A DNA stretch of 64,000 bases, taken from positions 1,984,001 through 2,048,000 of the forward strand of contig NZ_CP102285.1 in the NCBI RefSeq assembly GCF_025151045.1, in the 5' to 3' direction. Under the pieces are notes generated by a model. It saw only the letters and a program-made list of their open reading frames with translations, was not told where the DNA came from and did no database searches. The stretch is from Parabacteroides johnsonii DSM 18315 (lineage in GTDB: Bacteria > Bacteroidota > Bacteroidia > Bacteroidales > Tannerellaceae). Position numbers and translations under genes: made by a program. Shown in pieces: positions 42,541 through 51,261 of the stretch. The stretch's first letter is position 1, and each line of letters opens with the position of its first letter.

Positions 42541-42906
42541 TTACATCAATTCCTTCTCCTTCTTGGAAAGGGTACGATAAACGATATCATAAGATTGCCG
42601 CACAAGTTCCTTGACCATATTGTCGGGAACATCCTGATTAAAGTGAACACTCATCCAATGCCGCTTATTCATATGCCATCCCGGCTTTATCCCCTGATAA
42701 GTTTCTTGCAGTTCAAGGTTCCTCTCCGGCTCGCATTTCAAACAACAGAAATCGAACACCTCTATGTTGACAAAACAAAACCATTTGCTCCCGACATAGA
42801 AGCAAAGCACATCCCTGCTGTATTGGTCTGCCACATCCAGGAAAGGCATCTTCTCCTGCACTCCTTTAAAAGACAAACAATACTCTCTAAATTCTTCTAC
42901 ATTCAT
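42541..42906 (-). CDS. MmcQ/YjbR family protein
   Basis: A 121-residue protein with the family pattern: FREYCLSFKGVQEKMPF at the start, CLKCEPERNLELQETYQGIKPG in the middle, and MNKRHWMSVHFNQDVPDNMVKELV. These small proteins have a CyaY-like fold; some bind DNA, but the cellular role is not known. It converges with the GNAT gene at 42019. Confidence 0.85.
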   Translation of the reverse strand: MNVEEFREYCLSFKGVQEKMPFLDVADQYSRDVLCFYVGSKWFCFVNIEVFDFCCLKCEPERNLELQETYQGIKPGWHMNKRHWMSVHFNQDVPDNMVKELVRQSYDIVYRTLSKKEKELM

Positions 42907-42964
42907 CGCTTTTTCTTTTAAATTCCGTATGATAGCTGAAACCTATTACGTTCCTACTCAGACA

Positions 42965-43002
42965 CAAAAATAACAAAATAAAAAATGAAATGATTATATT
43001 TG
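42965..43002. promoter_or_regulatory. Divergent promoters of mmcQ-like and double-GNAT genes
   Basis: Minus TATTTTTG at 42972-42965 and plus TATATTTG at 42995-43002. The plus box lies 24 bases before ATG 43027, which argues against the earlier in-frame ATG at 43000. Confidence 0.6.
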
Positions 43003-43026
43003 CAAATCTTACTTAAAGACATTAGT

Positions 43027-43929
43027 ATGATACGGAAATTAGCAAAAGAGGAGTACAACAATGCCGCAGATTTATCCTATAAAGTCTGTATGGAATGTGG
43101 TATCAGCGACTTTACACAAGAAGGTATCGAAACCTTCAAAAGTTTCATCTACGACACATCATTAATGAATGAACTTGATCTATATGGGGCTTTTGATAAC
43201 AATCTATTGATAGGAGTCATCGGTCTCAATAGAAAAAGACAACACATATCACTCTTTTTCATCCTACCGAAATATCACCGGAAAGGAATAGGGAAATCGC
43301 TTTTCAATCATATGATGAATGATTGTGACTTCACAAAAATAACGGTCAACTCCTCAACATATGGAGAAGCATTTTACAAACACGTGGGATTCAAAAAGGT
43401 CAAAGAAGGATCGTTTAATCAGGGAATTATGAGTATTCCGATGATAAAAGAATGTATGAAAACAGATTTTACAACCAGGACAGCCGAGCTGTCTGATGCC
43501 TCTGAACTCAGAGATTTATTCCGAGAGACAGTCCTCACAATCAACAAGCGTGATTATTCACAGGCGGAAGTGGAAGATTGGGCATCTTGCGGAAACGATC
43601 TTTCCCGTATAAAAGAAATGATCCGGACACATTATTTTATTGTGGCAACTAACCGGCAGGCACAAATTGTCGGTTTTTCATCCATTACGACACAGGGATA
43701 TTTACATTCCATGTTTGTCCATAAGGATTTCCAAGGCAAAGGCATTGCCACAATGCTTCTAAATGAGATAGAACAGCATGCAACCGCAACTGGGATCAAG
43801 CGAATCACATCAGAAGTTAGTTTAACAGCCCGTCCATTCTTTGAAAAAAGAGGTTATATAGTAGAGAAAGAGCAAAAGCGCAAAGCCAATCAACTATCTC
43901 TCACTAATTTCTGGATGGCGAAGGAATAG
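43027..43929 (+). CDS. Double GNAT acetyltransferase
   Basis: A 300-residue protein made of two GNAT domains: the first (residues 1-150) has ISLFFILPKYHRKGIGKSLF, and the second (155-300) has SMFVHKDFQGKGIATMLL. Both keep the acetyl-CoA-binding Q/RxxGxG/A loop. It could acetylate two related substrates or act as a pseudo-dimer. The gene is AT-rich compared with its left neighbours. Its stop lies 8 bases before the att-like sequence A, so it is the chromosomal gene at the outer edge of the mobile region. Confidence 0.85.
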   Translation: MIRKLAKEEYNNAADLSYKVCMECGISDFTQEGIETFKSFIYDTSLMNELDLYGAFDNNLLIGVIGLNRKRQHISLFFILPKYHRKGIGKSLFNHMMNDCDFTKITVNSSTYGEAFYKHVGFKKVKEGSFNQGIMSIPMIKECMKTDFTTRTAELSDASELRDLFRETVLTINKRDYSQAEVEDWASCGNDLSRIKEMIRTHYFIVATNRQAQIVGFSSITTQGYLHSMFVHKDFQGKGIATMLLNEIEQHATATGIKRITSEVSLTARPFFEKRGYIVEKEQKRKANQLSLTNFWMAKE

Positions 43930-43936
43930 GATCATT

Positions 43937-43981
43937 CTTCCTCTTTTTCCAAAGCTGGTAACTGTTAAAAATATTTTGGTG
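43937..43981 (-). repeat. att-like sequence A (outer copy of the symporter 3' end)
   Basis: Read on the minus strand it encodes HQNIFNSYQLWKKRKND, matching the C-terminus of the symporter at 57722 (WQNIINSWQLWKKRKNE). It is the displaced original 3' end of that gene, left at the far side of two integrated elements. Confidence 0.75.
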
Positions 43982-43984
43982 TCT

Positions 43985-44038
43985 ATAGAAATAGGTTTAG
44001 TTCGTTTTAGATATATAAACAAAAGAACGGACTAAACT
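43985..44038. repeat. Element repeat R1
   Basis: 54 bases closely matching 46017-46070. It contains arms GTTTAGTTCGTT ... AACGGACTAAAC around an AT-rich centre (ATATATAAAC). It directly follows the stop of the DeoR gene. Confidence 0.65.
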
Positions 44039-44787
44039 TATAGGACTTGATACGTATAAGAAGGCCAATGTTGTTTAATATAATCTACTTTACTATTTTC
44101 CGTAACAATGTAATCTATTTCAGCCAAAGAAGCAACATGATAATTTCTTGCAGTATTCAGTTTCTCACCTGTTGCAAGTATGACCCGTTTACCTCCTTGC
44201 TTAAGCATACAACGCTTAATGACAGCTTCCTCTCTATCTGATGTAGTCAATCCCTTTTGAGGATGAATGTCACTTACACCTACAATGACCCAATCCGGAT
44301 AGATGGATTGTACCATCTGAAATACTGATACTCCTATCGTTGTTTGGGAAGAAGAAAACACCGTTCCTCCTAAAAGTACCAAATCTACTTTAGGATAGCT
44401 GGATACCTCGCTGGCTATAGGCAAACAGTTGGTATATACCGTAAAATTTTTGTCTTTTGGTAACTGACGCATTACCTCAAGGTTTGATGTACCTCCGTCT
44501 ATCAATATTACATCACCTTCCTTAAATAAAGGAACTAACTTTGCAGCCATTTCTTGTTTAATGGAAGTGGATGTATTCAACCTTTCTAAAAATTTTATGG
44601 ATATATCAGACTTGGCAACAGCCCCGCCATGTACTTTGGTAAGCAAGCCTAAATTTTCTAATTCTACAAGGTCTCGCCTTAACGTATCGTCAGATACCTT
44701 TAGTTCCTCACTCAAGGCTGTGACATAAATTCGGCTATCTCTGTTTATCCGGTCTATAATGTACCGATGTCTTTCTTCTTTCAGCAT
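44038..44787 (-). CDS. DeoR/GlpR family transcriptional regulator
   Basis: A 249-residue repressor. The N-terminal winged helix-turn-helix is ERHRYIIDRINRDSRIYVTALSEELKVSDDTLRRDLVELE, shown here only by its ends: ERHRYIID and TLRRDLVELE. The C-terminal sugar-phosphate sensor domain has VILIDGGTSNLEVM and LLGGTVFSSSQTTIG. Members usually control sugar or nucleoside catabolism in response to a phosphorylated metabolite. It is divergent from the acetyltransferase at 45022 and lies within the small integrated segment. Own -7 box at 44819. Confidence 0.88.
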   Translation of the reverse strand: MLKEERHRYIIDRINRDSRIYVTALSEELKVSDDTLRRDLVELENLGLLTKVHGGAVAKSDISIKFLERLNTSTSIKQEMAAKLVPLFKEGDVILIDGGTSNLEVMRQLPKDKNFTVYTNCLPIASEVSSYPKVDLVLLGGTVFSSSQTTIGVSVFQMVQSIYPDWVIVGVSDIHPQKGLTTSDREEAVIKRCMLKQGGKRVILATGEKLNTARNYHVASLAEIDYIVTENSKVDYIKQHWPSYTYQVL

Positions 44788-44818
44788 AATTCCGCATAAT
44801 TAATATTGTGTATTTCCG

Positions 44819-44826
44819 CAAATATA
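44819..44826 (-). promoter_or_regulatory. -7 box of the DeoR gene
   Basis: TATATTTG on the minus strand, 32 bases before ATG 44787. Confidence 0.6.
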
Positions 44827-45021
44827 CATATATTCGAACAGAAAGCCAGCGTATCATAGCTGATTTAAAATAAAACTATGCCGATTTATGCGCAATTCAG
44901 ATTGGTTATAAATGATATTAAAAAATAAGCATCAAAAACCGCATAGACATTAAATCTTGTGTTACACTGTTTTTTAAAGAAGACATAGTTAAATAATACT
45001 AACTTATAAATTCATTATAGT

Positions 45022-45615
45022 ATGAAAACAGAGTATCAAAAATGTATGGACGGTGATTTCTTCACCGCCGACCCGGAAATGTTACAGATAACGTATCGTT
45101 GCAAGCGACTTCTCCGAAGTCTTAATAACACAGATATGGAAAACACAAGCGAACGTAAAAAAATTATGAATGAATTATTGGGTTCAATAGGTGATAATGT
45201 ACATATCGATATTGATTTCCACTGTGAATACGGCATTAATATACATTGTGGTAGTGATGTCATAATCAATATGAACTGTACATTTGTAGATAACAACTGC
45301 ATTAACATTGGCAACAACGTGCTCATCGCATCAGATGTTAAAATTTATACCGCCACACACACGACCGATGTTGCCGGACGTACTAACACTCCCGAAAACA
45401 AGAAAATCTCCGGTTGTTTCTGCCGCACTTATTCAAAACCAATCACAATAGAAGATAATGTTTGGATTGGCGGCGGTGCAATTTTATTGCCAGGTGTCAC
45501 TATTGGCAAAAATAGCGTGATTGGTGCTGGCAGTATAGTTACTCGCTCAATTCCCGAAAATTGCGTAGCGGTGGGTAATCCTTGCCGAATAATAAAACAC
45601 CTTGATAATATATGA
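45022..45615 (+). CDS. Maa/NodL-type sugar O-acetyltransferase
   Basis: A 197-residue left-handed beta-helix acetyltransferase. The N-terminal maltose-acetyltransferase helix region is TEYQKCMDGDFFTADPEML. Hexapeptide repeats follow (VHIDIDFHCEYGINIHCG, NIGNNVLIASDVKIYTATH, ITIEDNVWIGGGAILLPG, IGKNSVIGAGSIVTRSIP), with the catalytic His in TATHTTD. Members acetylate sugars or galactosides. It is AT-rich and divergent from the DeoR regulator, which may control it. Confidence 0.9.
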   Translation: MKTEYQKCMDGDFFTADPEMLQITYRCKRLLRSLNNTDMENTSERKKIMNELLGSIGDNVHIDIDFHCEYGINIHCGSDVIINMNCTFVDNNCINIGNNVLIASDVKIYTATHTTDVAGRTNTPENKKISGCFCRTYSKPITIEDNVWIGGGAILLPGVTIGKNSVIGAGSIVTRSIPENCVAVGNPCRIIKHLDNI

Positions 45616-45627
45616 AAAGGCTATTTA

Positions 45628-45677
45628 AAAACTTCACTTATAAAGAGCAGGTTACGCTTCTTTATAAGTGGAGTTTT
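45628..45677 (+). terminator. Terminator of the acetyltransferase gene
   Basis: A 19-base arm starting AAAACTTCACTTATAAA (45628-45646) pairs with 45659-45677 (18 of 19 pairs), ending in TTTT. A second hairpin, TTTCCAATCT (45686-45695) with AGATTGGAAA (45710-45719), follows. Confidence 0.75.
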
Positions 45678-45750
45678 ACCAATGATTTCCAATCTAATTG
45701 CAACATTGAAGATTGGAAACACTATTAAACTTGGTATAGATTTATCTCAT

Positions 45751-45798
45751 TCTTTCTTTTCTTCCACAACTGGTAACTGTTAAAAACATTTTGCCACA
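45751..45798 (-). repeat. att-like sequence B (junction of the two integrated elements)
   Basis: The minus strand reads WQNVFNSYQLWKKRKNE, like the symporter C-terminus. CCACAACTG...AACT...TTTTGCCACA is shared with site C at 57741-57786. Confidence 0.75.
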
Positions 45799-45862
45799 TA
45801 TTATATATATGACAGAATATAATATTGATTATCAAAACAAAAGCCCACATATTACTAACAGT

Positions 45863-45884
45863 GGGTAACAAAATAGTAACAAAA
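45863..45884 (+). repeat. Arm-type direct repeat, left copy
   Basis: 22 bases starting GGGTAACAAAATAGTAAC, identical to 57608-57629 at the other end of the element. Likely integrase or excisionase arm-binding site. Confidence 0.65.
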
Positions 45885-45957
45885 AAAACGAAGAAATCGC
45901 TTTGTGGTGGGCTTCATGTGCAAAGGTAACAAATGCCCCCTAACCATAAAAGTAAAA

Positions 45958-45997
45958 CTGGCGAAAAGAAAAATACTATTTTTTTTCTTTTCGCCAG
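45958..45997. terminator. Perfect 16-bp hairpin near the left end of the element
   Basis: CTGGCGAAAAGAAAAA (45958-45973) pairs perfectly with 45982-45997 around an 8-base loop. It may stop transcription into or out of the element; no separate T-run, but the stem itself is A/T-rich at its top. Confidence 0.6.
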
Positions 45998-46016
45998 CAT
46001 ACATACTTTGCTGTCA

Positions 46017-46070
46017 ATAGAAATAGGTTTAGTCCGTTTTGGATATATAGACAAAAGAATAAACTAAACT
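46017..46070. repeat. Element repeat R2
   Basis: Closely matches R1 (43985-44038): GTTTAGTCCGTTTTGGATAT, then ATAGACAAAAG, then AAACTAAACT. It follows the stop of the AraC gene, just as R1 follows the DeoR stop. Confidence 0.65.
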
Positions 46071-46086
46071 CATTCAACTAATCTTT

Positions 46087-46989
46087 TTAATGTCCCTGTA
46101 TCCTATATTCATTGGGCGTTTTTCCTTCCATTTTTTTGAACCAATTATTAAAGTGTTGCGGAGAAGAGAAGCCTAACTCTTCTGAAATCTGATTAATAGA
46201 TTTGGACTGGTCATCTAATCGCAACTTTACTATTTCCAATGTTTTGCGATGAATATGTTTCAAAGCTGAGACTCCGGTCACTTTTCGGACAAGGTCGCCC
46301 AAATAATTAGCGGAAAGGCATAGCTTATCGGCACAGTATTGCACGGTAGGCAATCCTTTCTGCACAGGCAAGGAAGAAAGGAAATAATCATCAAGCAATT
46401 TTTCCATCCGAGCCAAGACATTATGATTCTCTATTGTCCGTGTCTTGAATTGCCTGTCGTAAAAGCGAACGCAAAAATCAAGAACCAACTTAATGTAGTC
46501 AGTAATCAAATATTTGCTTTGCTCATCATAATGCTGCAATTCGTTTTGTATGTGTATCAGGCAATCTACAAGAATCAGCCTTTCCTGCTCCGTCAGGTGC
46601 AATGCTTCGTGAATGTCGTAAGAGAAATAAGAATAACGCCTCATGTTCTGTGCCAATTCAGTTCCTTGCAGCAAATCAGGGTGGAACAGTAACGCATACC
46701 CTTTTACTTGATGATATTCACCATCTTCTTCTGAACCGACCACCTGACCGGGAGCTATGAAAACGAGTGTACCTTCTTCATAGTCGTACACGCTATGCCC
46801 ATACCTTAAAGCCGTATGCTTGCTTTCTTTTAAATAAATGGCATAATACTCTGCTCTCCGATGCAAATTGATATAACGGATAGGTGGAAGTGCTGCGAAA
46901 TCCACGACATTGACCAATGGATGTAATGTTTCCGCCCCAATCATATCACAATATTGCCGTATATTCTTTATTTCTGTTATTTTCATCAT
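46087..46989 (-). CDS. AraC family transcriptional regulator
   Basis: A 300-residue regulator. The N-terminal cupin-like sensor holds YEEGTLVFIAPGQVVGSEEDG. The C-terminal pair of helix-turn-helix motifs is VQYCADKLCLSANYLGDLV and SINQISEELGFSSPQHFNNW, ending FKKMEGKTPNEYR. It is divergent from the MFS exporter and aldo/keto reductase genes at 47158-49339 and most likely activates them when an effector binds. The effector is unknown. Own promoter at 47012. Confidence 0.92.
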   Translation of the reverse strand: MMKITEIKNIRQYCDMIGAETLHPLVNVVDFAALPPIRYINLHRRAEYYAIYLKESKHTALRYGHSVYDYEEGTLVFIAPGQVVGSEEDGEYHQVKGYALLFHPDLLQGTELAQNMRRYSYFSYDIHEALHLTEQERLILVDCLIHIQNELQHYDEQSKYLITDYIKLVLDFCVRFYDRQFKTRTIENHNVLARMEKLLDDYFLSSLPVQKGLPTVQYCADKLCLSANYLGDLVRKVTGVSALKHIHRKTLEIVKLRLDDQSKSINQISEELGFSSPQHFNNWFKKMEGKTPNEYRIQGH

Positions 46990-47011
46990 CGTTTATTGCA
47001 AAATTCTAAAG

Positions 47012-47135
47012 CAAAGGTATTTATTTCCAGTCAATACAGGTATTGAAATATAGAATTTCCACCTTGTACCGATAAAATTTATAATTCTATCCGTAGTATT
47101 TGCACCGACCACAAGCCTGATACATCCTAATTTTG
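47012..47135. promoter_or_regulatory. Divergent promoters of the AraC and MFS genes
   Basis: Minus TACCTTTG at 47019-47012 (23 bases before ATG 46989) and plus TAATTTTG at 47128-47135 (22 bases before ATG 47158). The roughly 110 bases between them are the likely regulator-binding region. Confidence 0.6.
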
Positions 47136-47157
47136 CACCCGAAAAAAGAATAAGAAT

Positions 47158-48486
47158 ATGGAGATAAAAAAGAAATTCATATTGACCATTGTATTGTTAA
47201 GCTATTTGGCAACTGCCATCAATGGGGCGATAGTCATTACAGGATTGGAGAACATGGCTAAAGATTTGGATTTAAACCAATCTGTATTGTCATGGGTGCA
47301 GAATTCATATGTATTGGCTTGGGGATGTTTCATGTTATTGGGCGGGCGATTGAGTGATGCTTTCGGCAGGCGAGGTATCTTGAACCTGTCTCTTTTACTT
47401 TTTGGAATTGGTTCATTATTTGCAGGAATCGCTACATCTGCAACAATATTGATTTTCTCCCGATTTATTCAAGGCGTGGGGGCTTCTATTCTCGCACCTA
47501 CTTCACTGGCTTTGATTATGGACTACTTCACTGGCGAAGAACGTATAAAAGCAATAGCGTGGTACAGTTCTATTTCTGGTTTGGGTATGTGCATAGGTTT
47601 GGTTATAGGCGGAACTTTAGCCAGTTTCTTTTCTTGGAGATATGGATTTTTTATTTATCTTCCACTTATTGTGTTCATGCTTATTGTTTCAATGAAAGTG
47701 CTTAACAAAAATAAGCAAAAACATTCCAAGGGGTATTTTGACATTTGTGGAACGATTGCTTCCGTCATAGGCATTTTCAGCTTTGTCTATGCCGTTAATG
47801 GGGCGAGCAATATATGGCTATGGCTGATAGTTTCCTGCATTTCCCTTTTTCTGTTCATGTGGATTGAATCAAAAGCCACAGCCCCCATTATGCCTTTGCG
47901 CCTGTTCAACAAGTCCCGCACTCGTGCCAACATAGCCCGCATATTATTTGCCGGAGCTATGATGGGGTTTTATTTCTTCGTGTCTGAATATCTACAAGAG
48001 GTTTTTATGTTTTCACCCTTATGGGTGGGTATTGCGTTTTTTCCTTTAACTCTATTTACTTTTTGGGGAGCAATAGAGGTTCCACGGGCAGTAAGACACT
48101 GGGGAAATAAAAAAACTCTGTTCGGGGGATTTGTACTGATGCTAACCGGATTTATAGGCATGCTTTATTTAAATACTACAAGTAGTTATTGGCTGGGAAT
48201 AGGCATACCGATGATGTTGATTGGATTTGGGCAAGGATTGGTGATGAGCCCTCTTACAAATCTTGGAATACAGGAAGTACGACCTGAAGATTCAGGAGCG
48301 GCATCCGGGGTGGTCAATGCGGCACATCAGATAGGATGCTCTGTCGGGCTTTCTGTGATGGTGGCTTGTACAACCCATACAGCAGATATGGTTGCTATTT
48401 GCCACACAGCCATGCTAATCGGCTTCATCTTCACATTATTATCGTTTATCACCATTTTTTCAAGTAATTACAAATCAAATAATTAA
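47158..48486 (+). CDS. MFS transporter, DHA2-like drug exporter
   Basis: A 442-residue major-facilitator protein with about 13-14 membrane segments. Motifs: [20 protein letters not shown] in helix 1, [18 protein letters not shown] (motif A) near residue 65, and [20 protein letters not shown] (motif B) near 105, and [20 protein letters not shown] (motif C) near 145. Motif C marks antiporters that expel compounds in exchange for protons. It is cargo of the mobilizable element, divergent from an AraC regulator and followed after four bases by an aldo/keto reductase. Confidence 0.9.
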   Translation: MEIKKKFILTIVLLSYLATAINGAIVITGLENMAKDLDLNQSVLSWVQNSYVLAWGCFMLLGGRLSDAFGRRGILNLSLLLFGIGSLFAGIATSATILIFSRFIQGVGASILAPTSLALIMDYFTGEERIKAIAWYSSISGLGMCIGLVIGGTLASFFSWRYGFFIYLPLIVFMLIVSMKVLNKNKQKHSKGYFDICGTIASVIGIFSFVYAVNGASNIWLWLIVSCISLFLFMWIESKATAPIMPLRLFNKSRTRANIARILFAGAMMGFYFFVSEYLQEVFMFSPLWVGIAFFPLTLFTFWGAIEVPRAVRHWGNKKTLFGGFVLMLTGFIGMLYLNTTSSYWLGIGIPMMLIGFGQGLVMSPLTNLGIQEVRPEDSGAASGVVNAAHQIGCSVGLSVMVACTTHTADMVAICHTAMLIGFIFTLLSFITIFSSNYKSNN

Positions 48487-48490
48487 AATT

Positions 48491-49339
48491 ATGGAGTTTA
48501 CAAAATTAAACAACGGGGTTGAAATGCCTTTATTGGGATTCGGTGTCTATCAGATTGCCCCCGAAGATTGCGAAAGATGTGTTACAGATGCCCTAAAAGT
48601 CGGTTATCGACTGATTGATACAGCTGCGGCATACATGAATGAAAAAGCTGTTGGAGAAGCTATTAGGAATAGTGATATTCCACGCAAAGAACTGTTTATA
48701 ACTACCAAACTTTGGATTCAAGATGCTGGCTATGACAGTGCGAAACGTGCATTCTACGGTTCACTCGAACGATTGGGATTAGACTATCTTGACCTTTACC
48801 TTATCCATAAACCGCTGGGAGATTATTATGGTGCATGGAGAGCTTTAGAAGAACTTTATGAAGATGGTAAAATACGTGCCATCGGGGTATGCAATTTCTT
48901 CCCTGACCGTCTTGTTGATTTGGTTCAGCATAATAGAATAGTTCCTGCCGTCAATCAAATAGAAACACATATATTTTGGCAGCACAACGAATACCAAAAG
49001 CTAATGCAAAGCAAAGGTGTACAGCTTCAATCTTGGGGAGCATTTGTAGAAGGGAAAAACGGCTTCTTCCAAAACGATACTCTAAAAAACATAGGAGAGA
49101 AATATGGAAAATCAATACCTCAAGTTGCCTTACGCTGGCTTATCCAAAGGGGGATTGTCTGTATTCCCAAATCCTTGCACAAGGAACGTATGCAACAGAA
49201 CTTCGACATTTTCGATTTCCGGCTTTCCGATGATGACATGAACCAAATCAAGTCATTGGATAAAGACCAAACGGCTTTCTATTCCCATTATGACCCGGAA
49301 GCGGTAGAACGTTTGAATAATATCAAATTTGAGATTTAA
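48491..49339 (+). CDS. Aldo/keto reductase
   Basis: A 282-residue NADPH-dependent reductase with a TIM-barrel. Motifs: [17 protein letters not shown] at the start, [21 protein letters not shown] (catalytic Asp and Tyr), [17 protein letters not shown] (catalytic Lys), [19 protein letters not shown] (His region), and [26 protein letters not shown] (NADPH phosphate site; shown in parts). It reduces aldehydes or ketones. The four-base gap to the exporter indicates one operon for export plus reduction of a toxic compound. Confidence 0.92.
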   Translation: MEFTKLNNGVEMPLLGFGVYQIAPEDCERCVTDALKVGYRLIDTAAAYMNEKAVGEAIRNSDIPRKELFITTKLWIQDAGYDSAKRAFYGSLERLGLDYLDLYLIHKPLGDYYGAWRALEELYEDGKIRAIGVCNFFPDRLVDLVQHNRIVPAVNQIETHIFWQHNEYQKLMQSKGVQLQSWGAFVEGKNGFFQNDTLKNIGEKYGKSIPQVALRWLIQRGIVCIPKSLHKERMQQNFDIFDFRLSDDDMNQIKSLDKDQTAFYSHYDPEAVERLNNIKFEI

Positions 49340-49354
49340 AATACTATTGTTTGC

Positions 49355-49399
49355 AAAATCCAATCTTGACTTTTTAAGGTTAGGGTTGGATTTTATTTT
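49355..49399 (+). terminator. Terminator of the MFS-AKR operon
   Basis: AAAATCCAA (49355-49363) pairs with TTGGATTTT (49386-49394), followed by ATTTTG. Confidence 0.65.
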
Positions 49400-49416
49400 G
49401 TGTAATTTATTGCCTA

Positions 49417-50032
49417 ATGGTTAAGAATTTATTAGAACAGAGATTTTTCCGCCTATTGTCGGAATACTCACAATGCAAAGTTTCTGCAAATGAACTAACA
49501 GAAGCTATCAATGAATTGGCTACCCACGTAACTGATTTCAGTATTAACGAACAGGATTATAGCGTACTACTCCGCTATTTTTCTTTTGGCTTGTATCGTC
49601 TTAAATCGTATCGCACACGGTTTGAGCAAGAAAAAAATACCCTCTTTGCATCTAATTGATGAAGCGATAGAACTTTTAAACACCGAAATACGCCTTGTTG
49701 AATGGCGCATCAAATACCCGGAACAGCTACAACAACGCATTAATAAACAAGCTCTTTCTCCTCTTTTTCTTGCAGACAAAACAGCTCTTATCGACATCAT
49801 GGAAATGATAAGCGGTCTGTTCCTCTCCAAAGACATCGTTTATCAGAACGGAAAGCCTGCCTATTTGGTGGATTTATCCAAAGGTTTTGAATGGTTGTTT
49901 AACATCAAGATAAGCGACTGCCACCAAAAACATGAGGACGTGATAAAACGGAAGCCGGGCAAACTCACCGAATTTCTTAATGGACTGGCAAACCTAATCA
50001 AAAATGAACATGATAAGAAAGGATATAGATAA
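49417..50032 (+). pseudogene. RteC-like regulator, frameshifted at A7
   Basis: Two frames make one RteC-like protein of about 205 residues: 49417-49659 (NLLEQRFFRLLSEYSQCK, FSINEQDYSVLLRYFSF) and, from about 49631 on, KKIPSLHLIDEAIELLN and the C-terminal part ALIDIMEMISGLFLSKDI, FEWLFNIKISDCHQKH, RKPGKLTEFLNGL, which resembles the winged-helix part of CTnDOT RteC. They join at seven A (49631-49637); removing one A restores the frame. RteC in CTnDOT activates excision genes, so its loss may have stabilised this element, unless slippage on A7 rescues it. Confidence 0.7.
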
Positions 50033-50162
50033 TCAGCAACTTATGATTTATTTATAGGGGACTCCATTAGTTCCCCTGTAATTTCTTTGCATCCGTTTTT
50101 AGAACTTTGCTTCATCAATCGATTGACAAATAAGAATGTATAATCTGAAACATGAAGCAATT

Positions 50163-50495
50163 ATGTATATAGAGAATGACGAATTTGGTGAATGGATGCA
50201 GAAGCTGTATGCCAAACTGGAAGAACTCTGCAAAGATGTACGGGTACTGCGCAATGCCGACAGGGTACTGCCCGAAGATGACAACCTATTGGATAATCAG
50301 GACTTGTGCCTGCTGTTCAAAGTAAGTATCAAGACCCTGCAACGCTACCGGGCTATCGGTGCGCTGCCGTACTTCACAATCAGCGGAAAAGTATATTACA
50401 AGGCTTCCGATGTTCGGGAATTCATCAAGGAGCGGTTTAGTGTTACAACCTTACGCCAGTTTGAGAAAGAACACTGCACGAAGAAAAAGAAGTGA
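50163..50495 (+). CDS. Helix-turn-helix protein of the mobilizable element
   Basis: A 110-residue protein. The HTH_17/MerR-like motif is NQDLCLLFKVSIKTLQRYR followed by GALPYFTISGKVYYKASDV, as in excisionases and small regulators of Bacteroidales mobile elements. An N-terminal helix (EWMQKLYAKLEELCKDV) may mediate dimerisation. ATG 50163 is preferred; ATG 50136 is also in frame. A second HTH protein of the same kind is encoded at 54890. Confidence 0.75.
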   Translation: MYIENDEFGEWMQKLYAKLEELCKDVRVLRNADRVLPEDDNLLDNQDLCLLFKVSIKTLQRYRAIGALPYFTISGKVYYKASDVREFIKERFSVTTLRQFEKEHCTKKKK

Positions 50496-50501
50496 ATTAA
50501 A

Positions 50502-50529
50502 AAAGCCGGAGCGGTTTTGCTCCGGCTTT
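50502..50529 (-). terminator. Terminator between HTH and mobilization genes
   Basis: AAAGCCGGAGC (50502-50512) pairs perfectly with GCTCCGGCTTT (50519-50529). In the minus direction six T follow, so it ends the mobilization operon; it lies between convergent genes. Confidence 0.8.
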
Positions 50530-50537
50530 GCTTTGGT

Positions 50538-51257
50538 TTATGGCTTGCCCAACTTATCGGCTTCCTCCTTTAGCTGTTCGGCTTGCTCGTTCAACAGCCT
50601 TGCACGTTCCAGTGTTTCCACCTGCCTTTGGATGCGGTATTCAAAATCCATCACTGAATCGGTCAGACTTCGGATAAAACCGTTATCCCGTTGCCACTTG
50701 AACTTGTTTTCCAGCATATCAAGAGTTTCCCCGTCTGCCTGTCCTTGCATCAGCAAATAGCGGTATTTCATATCGTTGTCCTGCAACTGCTGCATACGTT
50801 CAGCCAAACGGACATTCAAGAATATGGAAGCGAAACAGATAACCAGCACTGCCGAAAAAAGAAACAATCCCGGACGAATCCAAGAAGCGACCTTGTTGTA
50901 AATCCGCTGATAGAACGGTAAGGGTGCAGCTTCCTCTTTATCCGTCTTGCAAGAGCCCAAAGCATCAATCATTACCTTGAAACAACGATAGGTTTCCAAT
51001 ACTATTTTCTTGGTGTCCTCGATATGTTTCTGCTGACCTTGCATCCTGTTCCTTATCTCGTCAAGCTGGCTTTGGATAGCTTGTAAATCCTTTTCGGGAA
51101 CAGCCGGGTTACTGTGCAGTTCCGACAATGCCTGTTCGATTGCGTTCAGCCTTTCGAGAGTTTCCTCCCGACTGGCTGGCGTTACCTGTGCTTCCTGCTT
51201 CTCTTTCAGTTCAGTAACCATTGAGAGAAGCCCCTCTAAAATCAAATTTTCCTCCAT
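50538..51257 (-). CDS. Membrane-anchored coiled-coil protein of the mobilization operon
   Basis: A 239-residue protein with a long N-terminal coiled coil (about residues 1-95), one membrane segment (PGLFLFSAVLVICFASIFL near 135-153) and a C-terminal coiled coil (QRQVETLERARLLNEQAEQL). I do not recognise a named family. It starts four bases after the relaxase stop, so it is co-transcribed; its layout suggests it links the relaxosome to the membrane or to a helper's coupling protein. Confidence 0.65.
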   Translation of the reverse strand: MEENLILEGLLSMVTELKEKQEAQVTPASREETLERLNAIEQALSELHSNPAVPEKDLQAIQSQLDEIRNRMQGQQKHIEDTKKIVLETYRCFKVMIDALGSCKTDKEEAAPLPFYQRIYNKVASWIRPGLFLFSAVLVICFASIFLNVRLAERMQQLQDNDMKYRYLLMQGQADGETLDMLENKFKWQRDNGFIRSLTDSVMDFEYRIQRQVETLERARLLNEQAEQLKEEADKLGKP

Positions 51258-51261
51258 GTAT

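Larger units (their letters stand above)
43937..45798. mobile_element. 1.8-kb integrated segment between att-like sites A and B
   Basis: Bounded by two copies of the symporter 3' end (43937-43981 and 45751-45798). It carries a DeoR-type regulator and a sugar acetyltransferase but no recombinase or mobilization gene. It may be the remnant of an older element, or a passive cassette moved by the integrase of the neighbouring element. Confidence 0.6.
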
